The notes under the pieces are model-generated. The model saw only the letters and a list, made by a program, of their open reading frames with translations, did no database searches and was not told the DNA's origin. From NCBI RefSeq assembly GCF_001592735.1, contig NZ_LUKE01000001.1, positions 930,001 to 994,000 on the forward strand: a stretch of 64,000 nucleotides of DNA, written 5' to 3'. This stretch comes from Bdellovibrio bacteriovorus (lineage in GTDB: Bacteria; Bdellovibrionota; Bdellovibrionia; Bdellovibrionales; Bdellovibrionaceae). Shown one piece after another: positions 24,989-32,937 of this stretch; positions within the stretch are counted from its first letter, which is position 1; every line of letters begins with the position of its first letter. The translations under genes were made by a program, and so were the position numbers.

Positions 24989-26953
24989 ATGATTTCAGTA
25001 CTTCTTGCCGCGAGCTTCGCTTTTGCTGCCAAACCGTCTTCAAAAATCCCGGAAAAGCGTGAGTTTCCGTTAAGCACCAAGGTCAATGCCTGTCAGGATT
25101 TCCATCAGTACGTCTGCTCTGAAGCGGAAGCCTCATTTAAGCTTCGTGACGATCGCAGCATGCATACTTTTTCTTTTAACGATTCCAGCGAACGCTTGCT
25201 TGAACACAAAAAAACCTTCATGCGCGAATTGCCCCTAAAAAAAGATCTTGATGTGCGTACTACGCAAGTCCGCGATTTCTATTTAGCGTGTATGAATGGG
25301 CCGGAAAAAGCCAAAAGCGAAAAGGCCGGCGTCACCCGTATCGTGAATGACGTTAAAAAAATCGATTCCGTCGAAAAACTTTTAACTTATTCCCATGAAA
25401 ACATCTCTAAAGGACTCAGCGAGTTTGTGTATTTAGGCGCGACCCAAAAAATGGACGATCCCACTAAAACAAATCCATTTATTGCATCATCCTTCATGGA
25501 ACTTCCCGATCATAAATATTATGAAAATGAAGCTCTTTTAAAGGACTATGAAAAAGTCTTGGTTGAATTTTTTCGCGGTATATATCCAGGCATTAAAAGG
25601 AAAGACGCCACTACTAAGGCGCAAAACCTGATTGCCCTCCAAAAAGAATTTATCAAAACCTACCCGGTGCATTCGGTTCAACGCGAACGCTGGAGCGAAA
25701 ATCGTGAAACCTCGCAAAAGGATCTGATTAAAAAATATCCGACATTAAAGCTCGATCTTCTTTTTGCCAAAGTTCCTAGCGATCTCGTGGTGCAAAACGC
25801 GATTCCTGAATCTTTTGATTTCTTAGAGACTGACTTGAAAACCCGCTCGTTAGAAACCTGGAAAGACATGTACCTGCGCAACGCCGTGGGCGATATCATG
25901 GATGATGCTTATCCGGTTTATTTTAAAAAATCTTTTGATTTCGAAAAGAAGTATTTCGGCGGCCCACAAAAACGTCCGGATCGCCAAGAGCGCTGCACAC
26001 AGATGGTCAGCCGTCCTTTCCGCATGGATATCGATGCGGCCTTGATCGACCAGGTCTTTCCTTCATTTGATGAAAGCAAAGTTCAAGAAGTCGGCAAGCG
26101 CATTCGTCAAAGTATCCTTGACGGACTGGAACAAAATAAATGGCTTTCACGCCAAGGTAAAAAGGAAGCCATCGCTAAAATTAAAAATGCTCGCTTACAA
26201 TTAGTGAAACCTCAAAACGATCGCGAGTGGGATTTCTTGCCATTAAAAACTTATGACCCTAAAGATCATGTGAAAAATCTTGAAACCCTCTCCCAAGCAC
26301 GTTGGGAAAAAACCGTGCAAGAACTTAAAGAGCCTGCCAACCAAGATGCGTGGGGCATGGGACCTCTGACAGTAAACGCATATTACAGCCCAAATGATAA
26401 TAAATTCGTTTTGCCAATCGGGATCTTACAATATCCTTTTTATGATAAAGACGGATCGATCATCGAAAATCTAGGCGCGGTGGGCGCCGTCATGGGACAT
26501 GAACTTGGTCACGGGATTGATGATCAAGGCTCCAAATTTGATTCCCAAGGCCGCCTACGAACTTGGATGAGTGATAAAGATCTTAAAGAATTCAGTTCAC
26601 GGGGCGAAAAAATGATCGCGCAGTTTAATCATATCGGTCATGACGGAAAACTGACTCAAGGTGAAAACGTGGCGGATCTGGTGGGTCTGACATTCGCTTA
26701 CCATGCGGCTTTCCCGAAAAATGAAGGTGCCGTTGAAGACAAAAAGAAATTCTTTATCGCCTACGCTCGCGTTTGGTGCGCGGTGGTTCGACCCGACTTT
26801 GCTCAGCGGTTGCTAAAAACCGACCCCCATGCGTTAGGCGTGGCGCGCATTAACGAGCAAGTAAAACAACAACCCGCGTTTGCAGAGGCCTTCCAATGCA
26901 AACCAGGCGATAAAATGACCCTCCCCGATCAAGAGCGAGTGCAGATCTGGTAA
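24989..26953 (+). CDS. M13 family zinc metallopeptidase (neprilysin-like)
   Basis: The protein has 654 residues with a signal peptide (1-14, ending FAFA), so it is exported to the periplasm or outside. The catalytic motif VMGHELGHGIDDQG gives the zinc ligands His504 and His508 with catalytic Glu505, and ENVADLVGL supplies Glu559, the third ligand, with Asp563. KVNACQDFHQYVC and a C-terminal CAVVRPDFAQRLLKTDPHA...RINEQV...FQCKPGD are M13 signatures. These enzymes cut short peptides. In a predator they could degrade prey peptides; that is inference. GAGAGGG precedes the ATG. The rhodanese and nucleotidase genes follow on the same strand. Confidence 0.95.
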   Translation: MISVLLAASFAFAAKPSSKIPEKREFPLSTKVNACQDFHQYVCSEAEASFKLRDDRSMHTFSFNDSSERLLEHKKTFMRELPLKKDLDVRTTQVRDFYLACMNGPEKAKSEKAGVTRIVNDVKKIDSVEKLLTYSHENISKGLSEFVYLGATQKMDDPTKTNPFIASSFMELPDHKYYENEALLKDYEKVLVEFFRGIYPGIKRKDATTKAQNLIALQKEFIKTYPVHSVQRERWSENRETSQKDLIKKYPTLKLDLLFAKVPSDLVVQNAIPESFDFLETDLKTRSLETWKDMYLRNAVGDIMDDAYPVYFKKSFDFEKKYFGGPQKRPDRQERCTQMVSRPFRMDIDAALIDQVFPSFDESKVQEVGKRIRQSILDGLEQNKWLSRQGKKEAIAKIKNARLQLVKPQNDREWDFLPLKTYDPKDHVKNLETLSQARWEKTVQELKEPANQDAWGMGPLTVNAYYSPNDNKFVLPIGILQYPFYDKDGSIIENLGAVGAVMGHELGHGIDDQGSKFDSQGRLRTWMSDKDLKEFSSRGEKMIAQFNHIGHDGKLTQGENVADLVGLTFAYHAAFPKNEGAVEDKKKFFIAYARVWCAVVRPDFAQRLLKTDPHALGVARINEQVKQQPAFAEAFQCKPGDKMTLPDQERVQIW

Positions 26954-27020
26954 GAAGGTCTTGCTGAAAATCAGGGCAAATGCTAAGGTCAGATCCTTGG
27001 CTTTTATGCAGGAGAGACAC

Positions 27021-27386
27021 GTGTCTACGAAGATCGTTCACTTTGATTCGAAAACTGAAAATCCTCACTTTGAAGATGTTTATGACGTCACACCGGGCGA
27101 CGTACACCCGGTGAAAAATCAAGTGAAGCTTATCGACGTGCGCCAACCAGAAGAATATGTCGGAGAGTTGGGACATATCCCTGGTGCAGAGTTGATCGTC
27201 CTGAATACATTGCCCGAACACCTAGAAAAAATTCCCAAAGATCAAACTGTGGTTTTCGTCTGCCTTGCGGGCGGACGTTCTGCGAAAGCGGCAGCCTTTG
27301 CAAAAATGAATGGCTTTGAACATGTGTATAACATGCAAGGCGGCATGCAACTTTGGAATCAGCTTCAACTTCCTGTTGAAAGATAG
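27021..27386 (+). CDS. rhodanese-like single-domain sulfurtransferase
   Basis: From the GTG at 27021 (GGAGAG 4 bases upstream) the protein has 121 residues, one rhodanese domain. The active-site loop is VFVCLAGGRSAKAA with Cys81, so it can form a persulfide. LIDVRQPEEYVGELGHIPGA is the classic entry motif. It may move sulfur for detoxification or cofactor synthesis; no partner gene fixes its role. There is no signal peptide. The next gene starts 10 bp after its stop. Confidence 0.9.
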   Translation: MSTKIVHFDSKTENPHFEDVYDVTPGDVHPVKNQVKLIDVRQPEEYVGELGHIPGAELIVLNTLPEHLEKIPKDQTVVFVCLAGGRSAKAAAFAKMNGFEHVYNMQGGMQLWNQLQLPVER

Positions 27387-27396
27387 AAAAGAAAAT

Positions 27397-28767
27397 ATGA
27401 CTGGAAAAGTATTTGTTAACCGTACATTGAATCTTAAAAAAATCCGTTACATCGGCGTCGACATGGACCACACCCTGGTTCGCTATAACAGCGAAAACTT
27501 TGAACGTCTGTCGCACACCACGATGATCGATAAACTTGTTAAACGCGGATACCCTGAAACTTTGCGCAAGCTGACGTTTGATTACAACTACGCGATTCGC
27601 GGACTTGTGATCGACCGTAAGATGGGAAATCTTTTAAAACTTAATCGTTATACCGCGATTCGTGCGAGTTACCATGGCTTGAAACCTTTGGATTTCAAAA
27701 GCCATCAAAAGCTTTACAAATCGACTTACATTGATCTTAGCGATACAGATTATTTAGCTGTCGACACTTCGTTTTCTATCTCACTTGCGAACTTGATCGC
27801 CCAGATCGTCGAACTAAAAGATACGGACACGGCGAATAAGTATCCGGAATACGCGCAGATCGCCGATGACGTATTAGATGCTTTAGATGAAGCTCATCGC
27901 GATGGCTCACTTAAAGAAGTGGTGGCGAAAAACTTAGATCAATACATTATAAAAGATCCAGAATTAGTGGCGGGATTAGAAAAATTCCGTCGGCATGGGA
28001 AAAAGATTTTCGTCTTAACGAACTCTGATTTCCATTACACGAAGCTGCTTTTAGATTACGCGATTCAGCCGTTCTTAAAGGAAACTAAATCATGGCAGGA
28101 TCTTTTTGAGTTCGTGATCACTTTTGCTTCTAAGCCCAAGTTCTTTTATGAAAGTCAAAAATACCTTCGCGTAAATCCCGCGGATGGAACAATGACGAAT
28201 ATGGAAGGAAAGCTGACTCCGGGAATTTACCAGGGTGGAAATGCAAAAAAATTCACGACAGATCTAGATTTAGCCGGTGATGATATTCTTTATATCGGGG
28301 ATCATATTTACGGCGACATCTTGCGCTTAAAGAAAGATTGCAACTGGAGAACCGCGATGGTTATCGAGGAACTTGACGTTGAAATCGATCACAACAAAAA
28401 GGCCCAACCCTTGAATCAAGAAATTGAAACCTTGATGAAGAAAAAAGAGCCATTTGAAGATGAGTTGACGTTATTAATGACGGCGAAGATTGAAAAATCG
28501 GGCGCTTACAACGAGGCTCAGGTTGAGGCTTTGCAAAAAACAATTTCGGAAGTCGATGGACAGATCAGTCAGCTGATTAAAAAACAGCAGTCCATGTACA
28601 ACGCCAACTGGGGTCAGCTCATGAGAGCTGGTAACGAAGAAAGCTACTTCGCTTACCAGTTGGATCGCTATGCTTGCGTCTACATGGAAAAACTCGGAGA
28701 CCTCTTGGACTTATCCCCAAGAACCTATTTCCGCGCCCCAAGAAGACCCCTAGCCCACGAAATCTAA
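27397..28767 (+). CDS. HAD-IG family 5'-nucleotidase
   Basis: From the ATG at 27397 the protein has 456 residues, the length of the purine 5'-nucleotidase (HAD, subfamily IG). The nucleophile/base pair is IGVDMDHTLVRY (Asp22, Asp24), followed by FVLTNSDFHYT (motif II), and DILYIGDHIYGDIL (motif III/IV). It dephosphorylates purine nucleoside monophosphates such as IMP or GMP. ELTLLMTAKIEKSG and long C-terminal helices are typical. The frame upstream of 27397 overlaps the rhodanese gene and is unlikely to be translated. The gene is followed immediately by an imperfect hairpin element at 28766. Confidence 0.9.
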   Translation: MTGKVFVNRTLNLKKIRYIGVDMDHTLVRYNSENFERLSHTTMIDKLVKRGYPETLRKLTFDYNYAIRGLVIDRKMGNLLKLNRYTAIRASYHGLKPLDFKSHQKLYKSTYIDLSDTDYLAVDTSFSISLANLIAQIVELKDTDTANKYPEYAQIADDVLDALDEAHRDGSLKEVVAKNLDQYIIKDPELVAGLEKFRRHGKKIFVLTNSDFHYTKLLLDYAIQPFLKETKSWQDLFEFVITFASKPKFFYESQKYLRVNPADGTMTNMEGKLTPGIYQGGNAKKFTTDLDLAGDDILYIGDHIYGDILRLKKDCNWRTAMVIEELDVEIDHNKKAQPLNQEIETLMKKKEPFEDELTLLMTAKIEKSGAYNEAQVEALQKTISEVDGQISQLIKKQQSMYNANWGQLMRAGNEESYFAYQLDRYACVYMEKLGDLLDLSPRTYFRAPRRPLAHEI

Positions 28768-28787
28768 AAGGTGCCTGGCTCTTTTTT
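28766..28787 (+). repeat. left arm of a 22-bp inverted repeat
   Basis: AAAAGGTGCCTGGCTCTTTTTT overlaps the end of the nucleotidase gene. It matches the reverse complement of positions 28906-28927 in 21 of 22 bases, the mismatch lying at the centre. Each arm is itself a near-palindrome with a T-run, so it may form its own stem-loop and terminate transcription. Confidence 0.75.
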
Positions 28788-28803
28788 CGGACCCACCCGC
28801 GTC

Positions 28804-28827
28804 AAGGCCACCTTCGAGTGGCCTTTT
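28804..28827 (+). terminator. rho-independent terminator of the M13-rhodanese-nucleotidase group
   Basis: AAGGCCAC (28804-28811) CTTCGA GTGGCCTT (28818-28825) forms an 8-bp stem with a 6-base loop and a TTTT tail. It is the clear factor-independent stop for the rightward genes ending at 28767, between the two arms of the larger inverted repeat. Confidence 0.9.
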
Positions 28828-28905
28828 GCTTTTCAGGCATATCAATAATATGTCGTAAATTCATATGCTTATAGATGGCGATTTTTTTTGGCGCACCAGC
28901 GCCAC

Positions 28906-28927
28906 AAAAAAGAGCCTGGCACCTTTT
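28906..28927 (-). repeat. right arm of the 22-bp inverted repeat
   Basis: AAAAAAGAGCCTGGCACCTTTT is the near-perfect reverse complement of 28766-28787. Together the arms enclose 118 bp with a terminator (28804-28827) and another small hairpin (GGCGC-ACCA-GCGCC, 28890-28903). It lies just upstream of the PadR-gene promoter region. Such dispersed palindromic units resemble REP-type elements. Confidence 0.7.
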
Positions 28928-28943
28928 GGTAGTATTTTATACA

Positions 28944-28969
28944 TAGTACTGGACATTGCACAGTACCTA
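28944..28969 (+). promoter_or_regulatory. imperfect palindrome, candidate PadR operator
   Basis: TAGTACTG (28944-28951) and CAGTACCTA (28961-28969) form an imperfect inverted repeat centred on nine bases, 38 bp before the padR ATG. A TTATACATAGTAC / TTATACAGTAGTC near-repeat pair (28938-28950 and 28973-28985) overlaps it. PadR regulators bind such palindromes near their own promoters and repress them, so this is a candidate autoregulatory site. The evidence is spacing and symmetry only. Confidence 0.45.
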
Positions 28970-29006
28970 GCTTTATACAGTAGTCATTGGATTGGAGTGC
29001 ACAGTT

Positions 29007-29318
29007 ATGAATGCACAATTTAAAAAAGGGGTCCTTGAGCTGTGCGTGCTTACGATGATTAAGCGCAAGGATCACTACGGCTATGAACTGGTGGAGGAGA
29101 TCTCTAAGGTTCTAGAAATTTCCGAAGGCACCCTTTATCCCATCCTTCGCCGCCTGACCGAAGAAAAGTATTTTGAAACTTACCTTCAAGAGTCCTCCGA
29201 AGGACCTCCGCGCAAATACTATCGCATCACGGAGGCTGGTAAAGAGTTTCAAAAAGATCAGCACAAACAATGGACCCAGTTTAACGAACAAATCGCAGCC
29301 TTGATTGGCGGGAAATAA
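29007..29318 (+). CDS. PadR family transcriptional regulator
   Basis: From the ATG at 29007 (GGAG 10 bases upstream) the protein has 103 residues, the short PadR form. FKKGVLELCVLTMIKRKDHYGYEL is the winged-helix entry, ISEGTLYPILRRL the recognition helix and GPPRKYYRITEAGKE the wing. It is followed with 1 bp between stop and start by the DUF1700 gene, forming the common PadR-DUF1700-DUF4097 operon. It probably represses this operon and is released by an unknown ligand. Confidence 0.93.
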   Translation: MNAQFKKGVLELCVLTMIKRKDHYGYELVEEISKVLEISEGTLYPILRRLTEEKYFETYLQESSEGPPRKYYRITEAGKEFQKDQHKQWTQFNEQIAALIGGK

Positions 29319-29319
29319 A

Positions 29320-29892
29320 ATGAACAAGTTAGAATTTTTAAAACTTCTAAAATTGGAACTTGAAACAAACGGCGTTCACAACGTTCAAGACATTCTTGCC
29401 GATTACGAAGAACATTTCGCCCACGGTCTTAACAAAGGCAAAAGCGAAGAAGAAATCAGCAAAAGCCTGGGCTCTCCCCTGACATTGGCCAAAGCCTACA
29501 AAACTGAATCGATGATTCGGGAGATTAAAAGCAGTGATAAAAGTTTTGATATCAAGCTAGCTCTGCACGTAGTTTTACGCTTGTTAGTATTAGCTCCTTT
29601 TAATTTCATAGTCCTGTTTATTCCCGGAATTATTATCCTCAGCTTTTTAGCAACGGGCTGGGGTGTCAGCATCGCCTTTGGCGGTGTCAGCCTGGGGATT
29701 TTAGGATTCTTACCCCAAGCCGCATCCCTCCCGTTAAACGCTTGGGGTTGGGTGGCCGCGATCTCAATGAGCCTGAGCTTTCTTGGAATGGCCATCATGG
29801 GATTAATGGGCATGTTCCTGATTTCAAAATATATCTTATTAAGTTTGATCAGTTACCTGCAATGGAACATCAAGTTCGTCTTAGAAAAATAG
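29320..29892 (+). CDS. DUF1700 family membrane protein
   Basis: From the ATG at 29320 the protein has 190 residues. The N-terminal soluble helical domain contains NVQDILADYEEHFAHGLNKG and LGSPLTLAKAYKTES, the DUF1700 signature, followed by about three or four membrane segments (residues 75-185, e.g. FNFIVLFIPGIIILSFLATG). Proteins of this family occur with PadR regulators and a DUF4097 beta protein. The function is unknown; membrane or envelope stress signalling is a common guess. Confidence 0.88.
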   Translation: MNKLEFLKLLKLELETNGVHNVQDILADYEEHFAHGLNKGKSEEEISKSLGSPLTLAKAYKTESMIREIKSSDKSFDIKLALHVVLRLLVLAPFNFIVLFIPGIIILSFLATGWGVSIAFGGVSLGILGFLPQAASLPLNAWGWVAAISMSLSFLGMAIMGLMGMFLISKYILLSLISYLQWNIKFVLEK

Positions 29893-29901
29893 GAGCCGCA
29901 T

Positions 29902-30681
29902 ATGAAATCTAAAAATCTTTTTGCCAAAATTTTTATCGTCACGACTTTTCTAACATTTAGCTTTTTAGCCTTGGCGTCGTACTCAAGCAAAAAAGCTGTG
30001 GCCGCAGACCCCGAGCTTATGAATCGCTTGCAAAGCAAATACAATGTTCGCATCACTGGTTTTGGGGTTTCCCCCTCCCGTACCAAGATCAGAGAGAACA
30101 TGAGTTTTTCCGGACCGTTTCAAACAGTCACGATCAAAACCGTTTCTGGTGAAGTACGCCTGATAACCTCTGACAATGATGCTCTGTCTTTTGAAGTCGA
30201 AGGAGCGCCGCCGGCAGACGCAACACCCGAAGAAGGTCTAGCCAAAGTTAGCACCGATGAAGGAAGAATCACCATCGGCGAAGGCCTTGACGTGAAAGAC
30301 TTTAAGATTCTTATTCATGTTCCCAAAAACATCGAAAGCTTAAATGTCGAATCGATCAGCGGGAATTTTTCGATGAAAAATCTGAAGGCCAAGGACTTTG
30401 GCTTCACCACCATCTCGGGAGAGATCACCGCAGAAAATGTAAACTTTGAAAACACCAAAGGCAAAACCGTGAGTGGTGACATCGAAATCCAGAACCTGCA
30501 AGACGGTCCGATGAAGATAGAAAGCATTTCTGGTGACATTGAACTGAAATTACCGGCAAATCAAAAAGCCGAATTCAAGCTCCACACCATGAGTGGTAAA
30601 ATTAAAAACACTCGTGGATCCACTGCAGGCGCAACCGCGATAACGGCCAAGACAGCCAGCGGCGATATCGAAGTCGAATAA
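29902..30681 (+). CDS. DUF4097 beta-helix-type protein
   Basis: The protein has 259 residues. It has an N-terminal hydrophobic segment (about 10-32) that may be a signal peptide or anchor, then repeated short strands: TVSGEVRL, SISGNFSM, TISGEITAEN, TVSGDIEI, SISGDIEL, TMSGKIKN and TASGDIEV. This is the DUF4097 (putative adhesin) repeat, a right-handed beta helix with a GxI/S turn. It likely faces the periplasm. With PadR and DUF1700 it forms a three-gene operon. A terminator follows. Confidence 0.85.
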   Translation: MKSKNLFAKIFIVTTFLTFSFLALASYSSKKAVAADPELMNRLQSKYNVRITGFGVSPSRTKIRENMSFSGPFQTVTIKTVSGEVRLITSDNDALSFEVEGAPPADATPEEGLAKVSTDEGRITIGEGLDVKDFKILIHVPKNIESLNVESISGNFSMKNLKAKDFGFTTISGEITAENVNFENTKGKTVSGDIEIQNLQDGPMKIESISGDIELKLPANQKAEFKLHTMSGKIKNTRGSTAGATAITAKTASGDIEVE

Positions 30682-30735
30682 GCTGTTGCTCTTTTTTTAG
30701 TCCCCAGGGGGCGATGAACCCCGCATCCTTTCGTT

Positions 30736-30768
30736 GAGGCCGTCTTCTCCCCAGAAGGCGGCCTTTTT
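30736..30768 (+). terminator. terminator of the PadR-DUF1700-DUF4097 operon
   Basis: AGGCCGTCTTCT and AGAAGGCGGCCT form a 12-base stem with one mismatch and a CCCC loop, followed by a T-run (TTTTT). It lies 55 bases after the DUF4097 stop and just before the convergent SDR gene's stop. Confidence 0.85.
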
Positions 30769-30778
30769 ATTTATAACG

Positions 30779-31489
30779 CTACCAAGGAATCTTTTCGCCA
30801 TCGCGAGTGAAGGTTCCGTTGGGCCCGCCTTTAGGTAAGGTCGCCGCCCAAATAATTCCTTTAATCCCTTGTTCAACCGAACGATCCGCATGCGGGCCTC
30901 CCATATCGGTGCGCACCCAGCCCGGTGAAATCGCGTTCACGCAGATATCCGCATCACCTACCTCCGACGCAAAAAGATTCGTCACCATGTTTAAAGCCGT
31001 CTTAGAAAGGCGATAGGCCGCCGATGCGGTTTGAGATTCCGACAACTGCGCCATGCCGCTAGAAACGTTGACGATACGTCCGTAACCTTCTTGTTTCATC
31101 ATCGGAAAGATCTTTTGAGTCAGTAAGAAAGGCCCAATGGTATTGGTATTAAAGGTCTTTTGAATGGTGGAAGCTTTAGTTTTAAAAACCGATGCATTTC
31201 CACCGTCATCGCTATCAATCAAGATGCCCGCATTATTAATCAGTACATCGACAAAACCATATTCTTTTTTGATAGTTTCAACAAAATCATTAATACTTTT
31301 TTCTTGCGAGACATCCAGCTTCATCGGAACGATGTCAGCCCCCTTCATTTTTAAGACGTTTAATTCTTTTTGCGCCTTATCCGGGCTGCGCATAGCCATG
31401 ATAACTTTGAATCCCCGCTGAATCAGGGCTTCACTAGTTGCTAGTCCTAAACCACGATTGGCTCCGGTAACGATGGCGATCTTTTTCAT
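30779..31489 (-). CDS. short-chain dehydrogenase/reductase (carbonyl-reductase type)
   Basis: From the ATG at 31489 (AGGAGAG just upstream) the protein has 236 residues. It has the cofactor motif TGANRGLG (TGxxxGxG), the NAG block in INNAGIL, catalytic Ser near VNVSSGMAQL, and YRLSK (YxxxK). The catalytic set is complete. The C-terminal WVRTDMGG is typical of CBR1-like enzymes. It uses NAD(P)H to reduce a carbonyl compound; the substrate is unknown. It converges on the DUF4097 operon. 351 bp separate its start from the next gene. Confidence 0.9.
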   Translation of the reverse strand: MKKIAIVTGANRGLGLATSEALIQRGFKVIMAMRSPDKAQKELNVLKMKGADIVPMKLDVSQEKSINDFVETIKKEYGFVDVLINNAGILIDSDDGGNASVFKTKASTIQKTFNTNTIGPFLLTQKIFPMMKQEGYGRIVNVSSGMAQLSESQTASAAYRLSKTALNMVTNLFASEVGDADICVNAISPGWVRTDMGGPHADRSVEQGIKGIIWAATLPKGGPNGTFTRDGEKIPW

Positions 31490-31840
31490 AACTCTCCTTA
31501 CTTCCAAACTTACTCTTCGCAAACTAGCAGGGTCCCGTAGAAATGAAAGTCTAGACGGATCCGCGTCAAAATCAAAAAAACTGCAGATAGTAACTCCGTT
31601 CTAAAATGCTTTTAAACATACAGAATCGCCGCTCGCTTCGAATCTTTTTTTGCTCACACCGGACCGCACACTCCCCCTCATTATTATTTGAATCTCGCCC
31701 TGTTAAAAGCCCCATAAAATTATTCAGTAAAAAAGTCTTTCGCCCTTTTCCCAAGGACCCAACCTTACGAAAAGCTCTTAGTTTGCATGCACGAAAGATC
31801 ATGTTACGAGTTCTTAAGGCCTTTAATAAAGGAGCAAAAG
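31490..31840. other. 351-bp divergent intergenic region, no gene found
   Basis: This stretch lies between the divergent SDR and pentapeptide-repeat genes and must hold two promoters. It is A/T-rich in parts (for example CGAATCTTTTTTTGC near 31650). I see no convincing -35/-10 pair, RNA gene or palindrome. A short open frame upstream of 31841 in the same frame as the pentapeptide gene lacks a ribosome-binding site. Confidence 0.5.
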
Positions 31841-32401
31841 ATGGAATACACGACCGTGACCGAACAAGACTGGACGCGCCTACGCACAGAGCAAGGTGAA
31901 GAATTTAGCAATTATCACTTTGAAGAAATAAATTTCACCGAAGAAAATCTTAAAGGTGTTCTTTTCATTGACTGCAAGTTTTCAAACTGTAGCCTGGCCA
32001 ACACTTCTTTGCAGAATGTCGTCCTACGTGGCGTCATATTTGAAAACTGCAATTTAATGGGAATTAATTGGACGGATCTACGTAAAGGTGGCGATTTCAA
32101 CCTTTATGGCTGTAAGCTGGATTATGGATGTTTTCAGGCTCTCGATTTGCGGGGCAAAATTTTTGAAAATTGCTCCATTAAAGAAGCCGACTTCTCCCAA
32201 TCAAATCTTTCGAAAGCTAATTTCTCTGGCTCTAATCTGTCCGGAACTTCATTTAACAATGTGAACATCGAGAAAAGTGATTTTAGAAACTGCCATCACT
32301 ATTTTATTGATCCCCGCCTGGCAAAGATGAAAGAGGCGAAGTTTTCTTTTCCCGAGGCCCTCGTTCTTTTGCAGGCCCTCGGGATTGAAGTAGAAATGTA
32401 G
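31841..32401 (+). CDS. pentapeptide-repeat protein
   Basis: From the ATG at 31841 (AAAGGAG 6-7 bases upstream) the protein has 186 residues. Residues ~20-160 contain A(D/N)LxX-type repeats, such as LKGVLFIDCKFSNCSL, ANTSLQNVVLRGVIF, ADFSQSNLSKANF and SGSNLSGTSFNNVNI, forming a four-sided beta helix. The fold can mimic DNA; some members (Qnr, McbG, MfpA) protect gyrase. The sequence pattern here is closer to McbG/Qnr-like lengths, but protection of topoisomerases is only inference. The last 25 residues (SFPEALVLLQALGI) are helical. Confidence 0.88.
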   Translation: MEYTTVTEQDWTRLRTEQGEEFSNYHFEEINFTEENLKGVLFIDCKFSNCSLANTSLQNVVLRGVIFENCNLMGINWTDLRKGGDFNLYGCKLDYGCFQALDLRGKIFENCSIKEADFSQSNLSKANFSGSNLSGTSFNNVNIEKSDFRNCHHYFIDPRLAKMKEAKFSFPEALVLLQALGIEVEM

Positions 32402-32404
32402 ATT

Positions 32405-32929
32405 TTAACGAGTCAAACGGCTGGTGGTGTTGATTTTTCTATCAATCACGCATTTAGATGAAACCACTCTCCAACGTTCGATGGGAAAGCGATAAACGGA
32501 CTCCACAAAACCCCAGCGAGTCCAATCGACTTGGCGGTGGTAACCCGTGCCAACGCGCTCTCTTTCAGAACGGATTTCGCGGTGAAACACCAACAACGGA
32601 AAATTCATTTTTAAGGAACCATCAAAATCCAAAGTCATTTGAGCTTCTTCATCAAATAAACAGCCGTAATATCCATCAATACTGCGCAAGCGACCTTGAA
32701 TCACCTCGCCAATTTGAACGTCACGGTCTTGAGGGATTTGGAATTCAAAGAAATAATCTGAAGGGGCTCCGTTGTGGTAATAGCTGCGAGTGTGCACCGT
32801 GATGGCACCATTGAATTCGATCAATTCAACGTACTTGCCATCATTTCCGTACCAAGCACCTTCAAGCTGACTGTAAGCAAACGCCGATGATGTCATCAAT
32901 AAAGATAAAACTAAAAATAAAGCTTTCAC
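32405..32929 (-). CDS. secreted lipocalin-like hypothetical protein
   Basis: The protein has 174 residues with a signal peptide (MKALFLVLSLLMTSSAFA, cleavage after AFA). The mature protein opens QLEGAWYGNDGKYVELIEF, an LxGxW start reminiscent of small lipocalin-like beta proteins, as in the protein at 418-957. Two cysteines (YGCLFD and SKCVID) may pair. No family is recognised. It ends 3 bp from the convergent pentapeptide gene. The following leftward gene starts upstream at 33672. Confidence 0.6.
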   Translation of the reverse strand: MKALFLVLSLLMTSSAFAYSQLEGAWYGNDGKYVELIEFNGAITVHTRSYYHNGAPSDYFFEFQIPQDRDVQIGEVIQGRLRSIDGYYGCLFDEEAQMTLDFDGSLKMNFPLLVFHREIRSERERVGTGYHRQVDWTRWGFVESVYRFPIERWRVVSSKCVIDRKINTTSRLTR

Positions 32930-32937
32930 TGATCCCC

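Noticed and set aside
31787-31840. Earlier ATG for the pentapeptide-repeat protein
   Set aside because: The ATG at 31841 has AAAGGAG at ideal distance; the upstream one has none.
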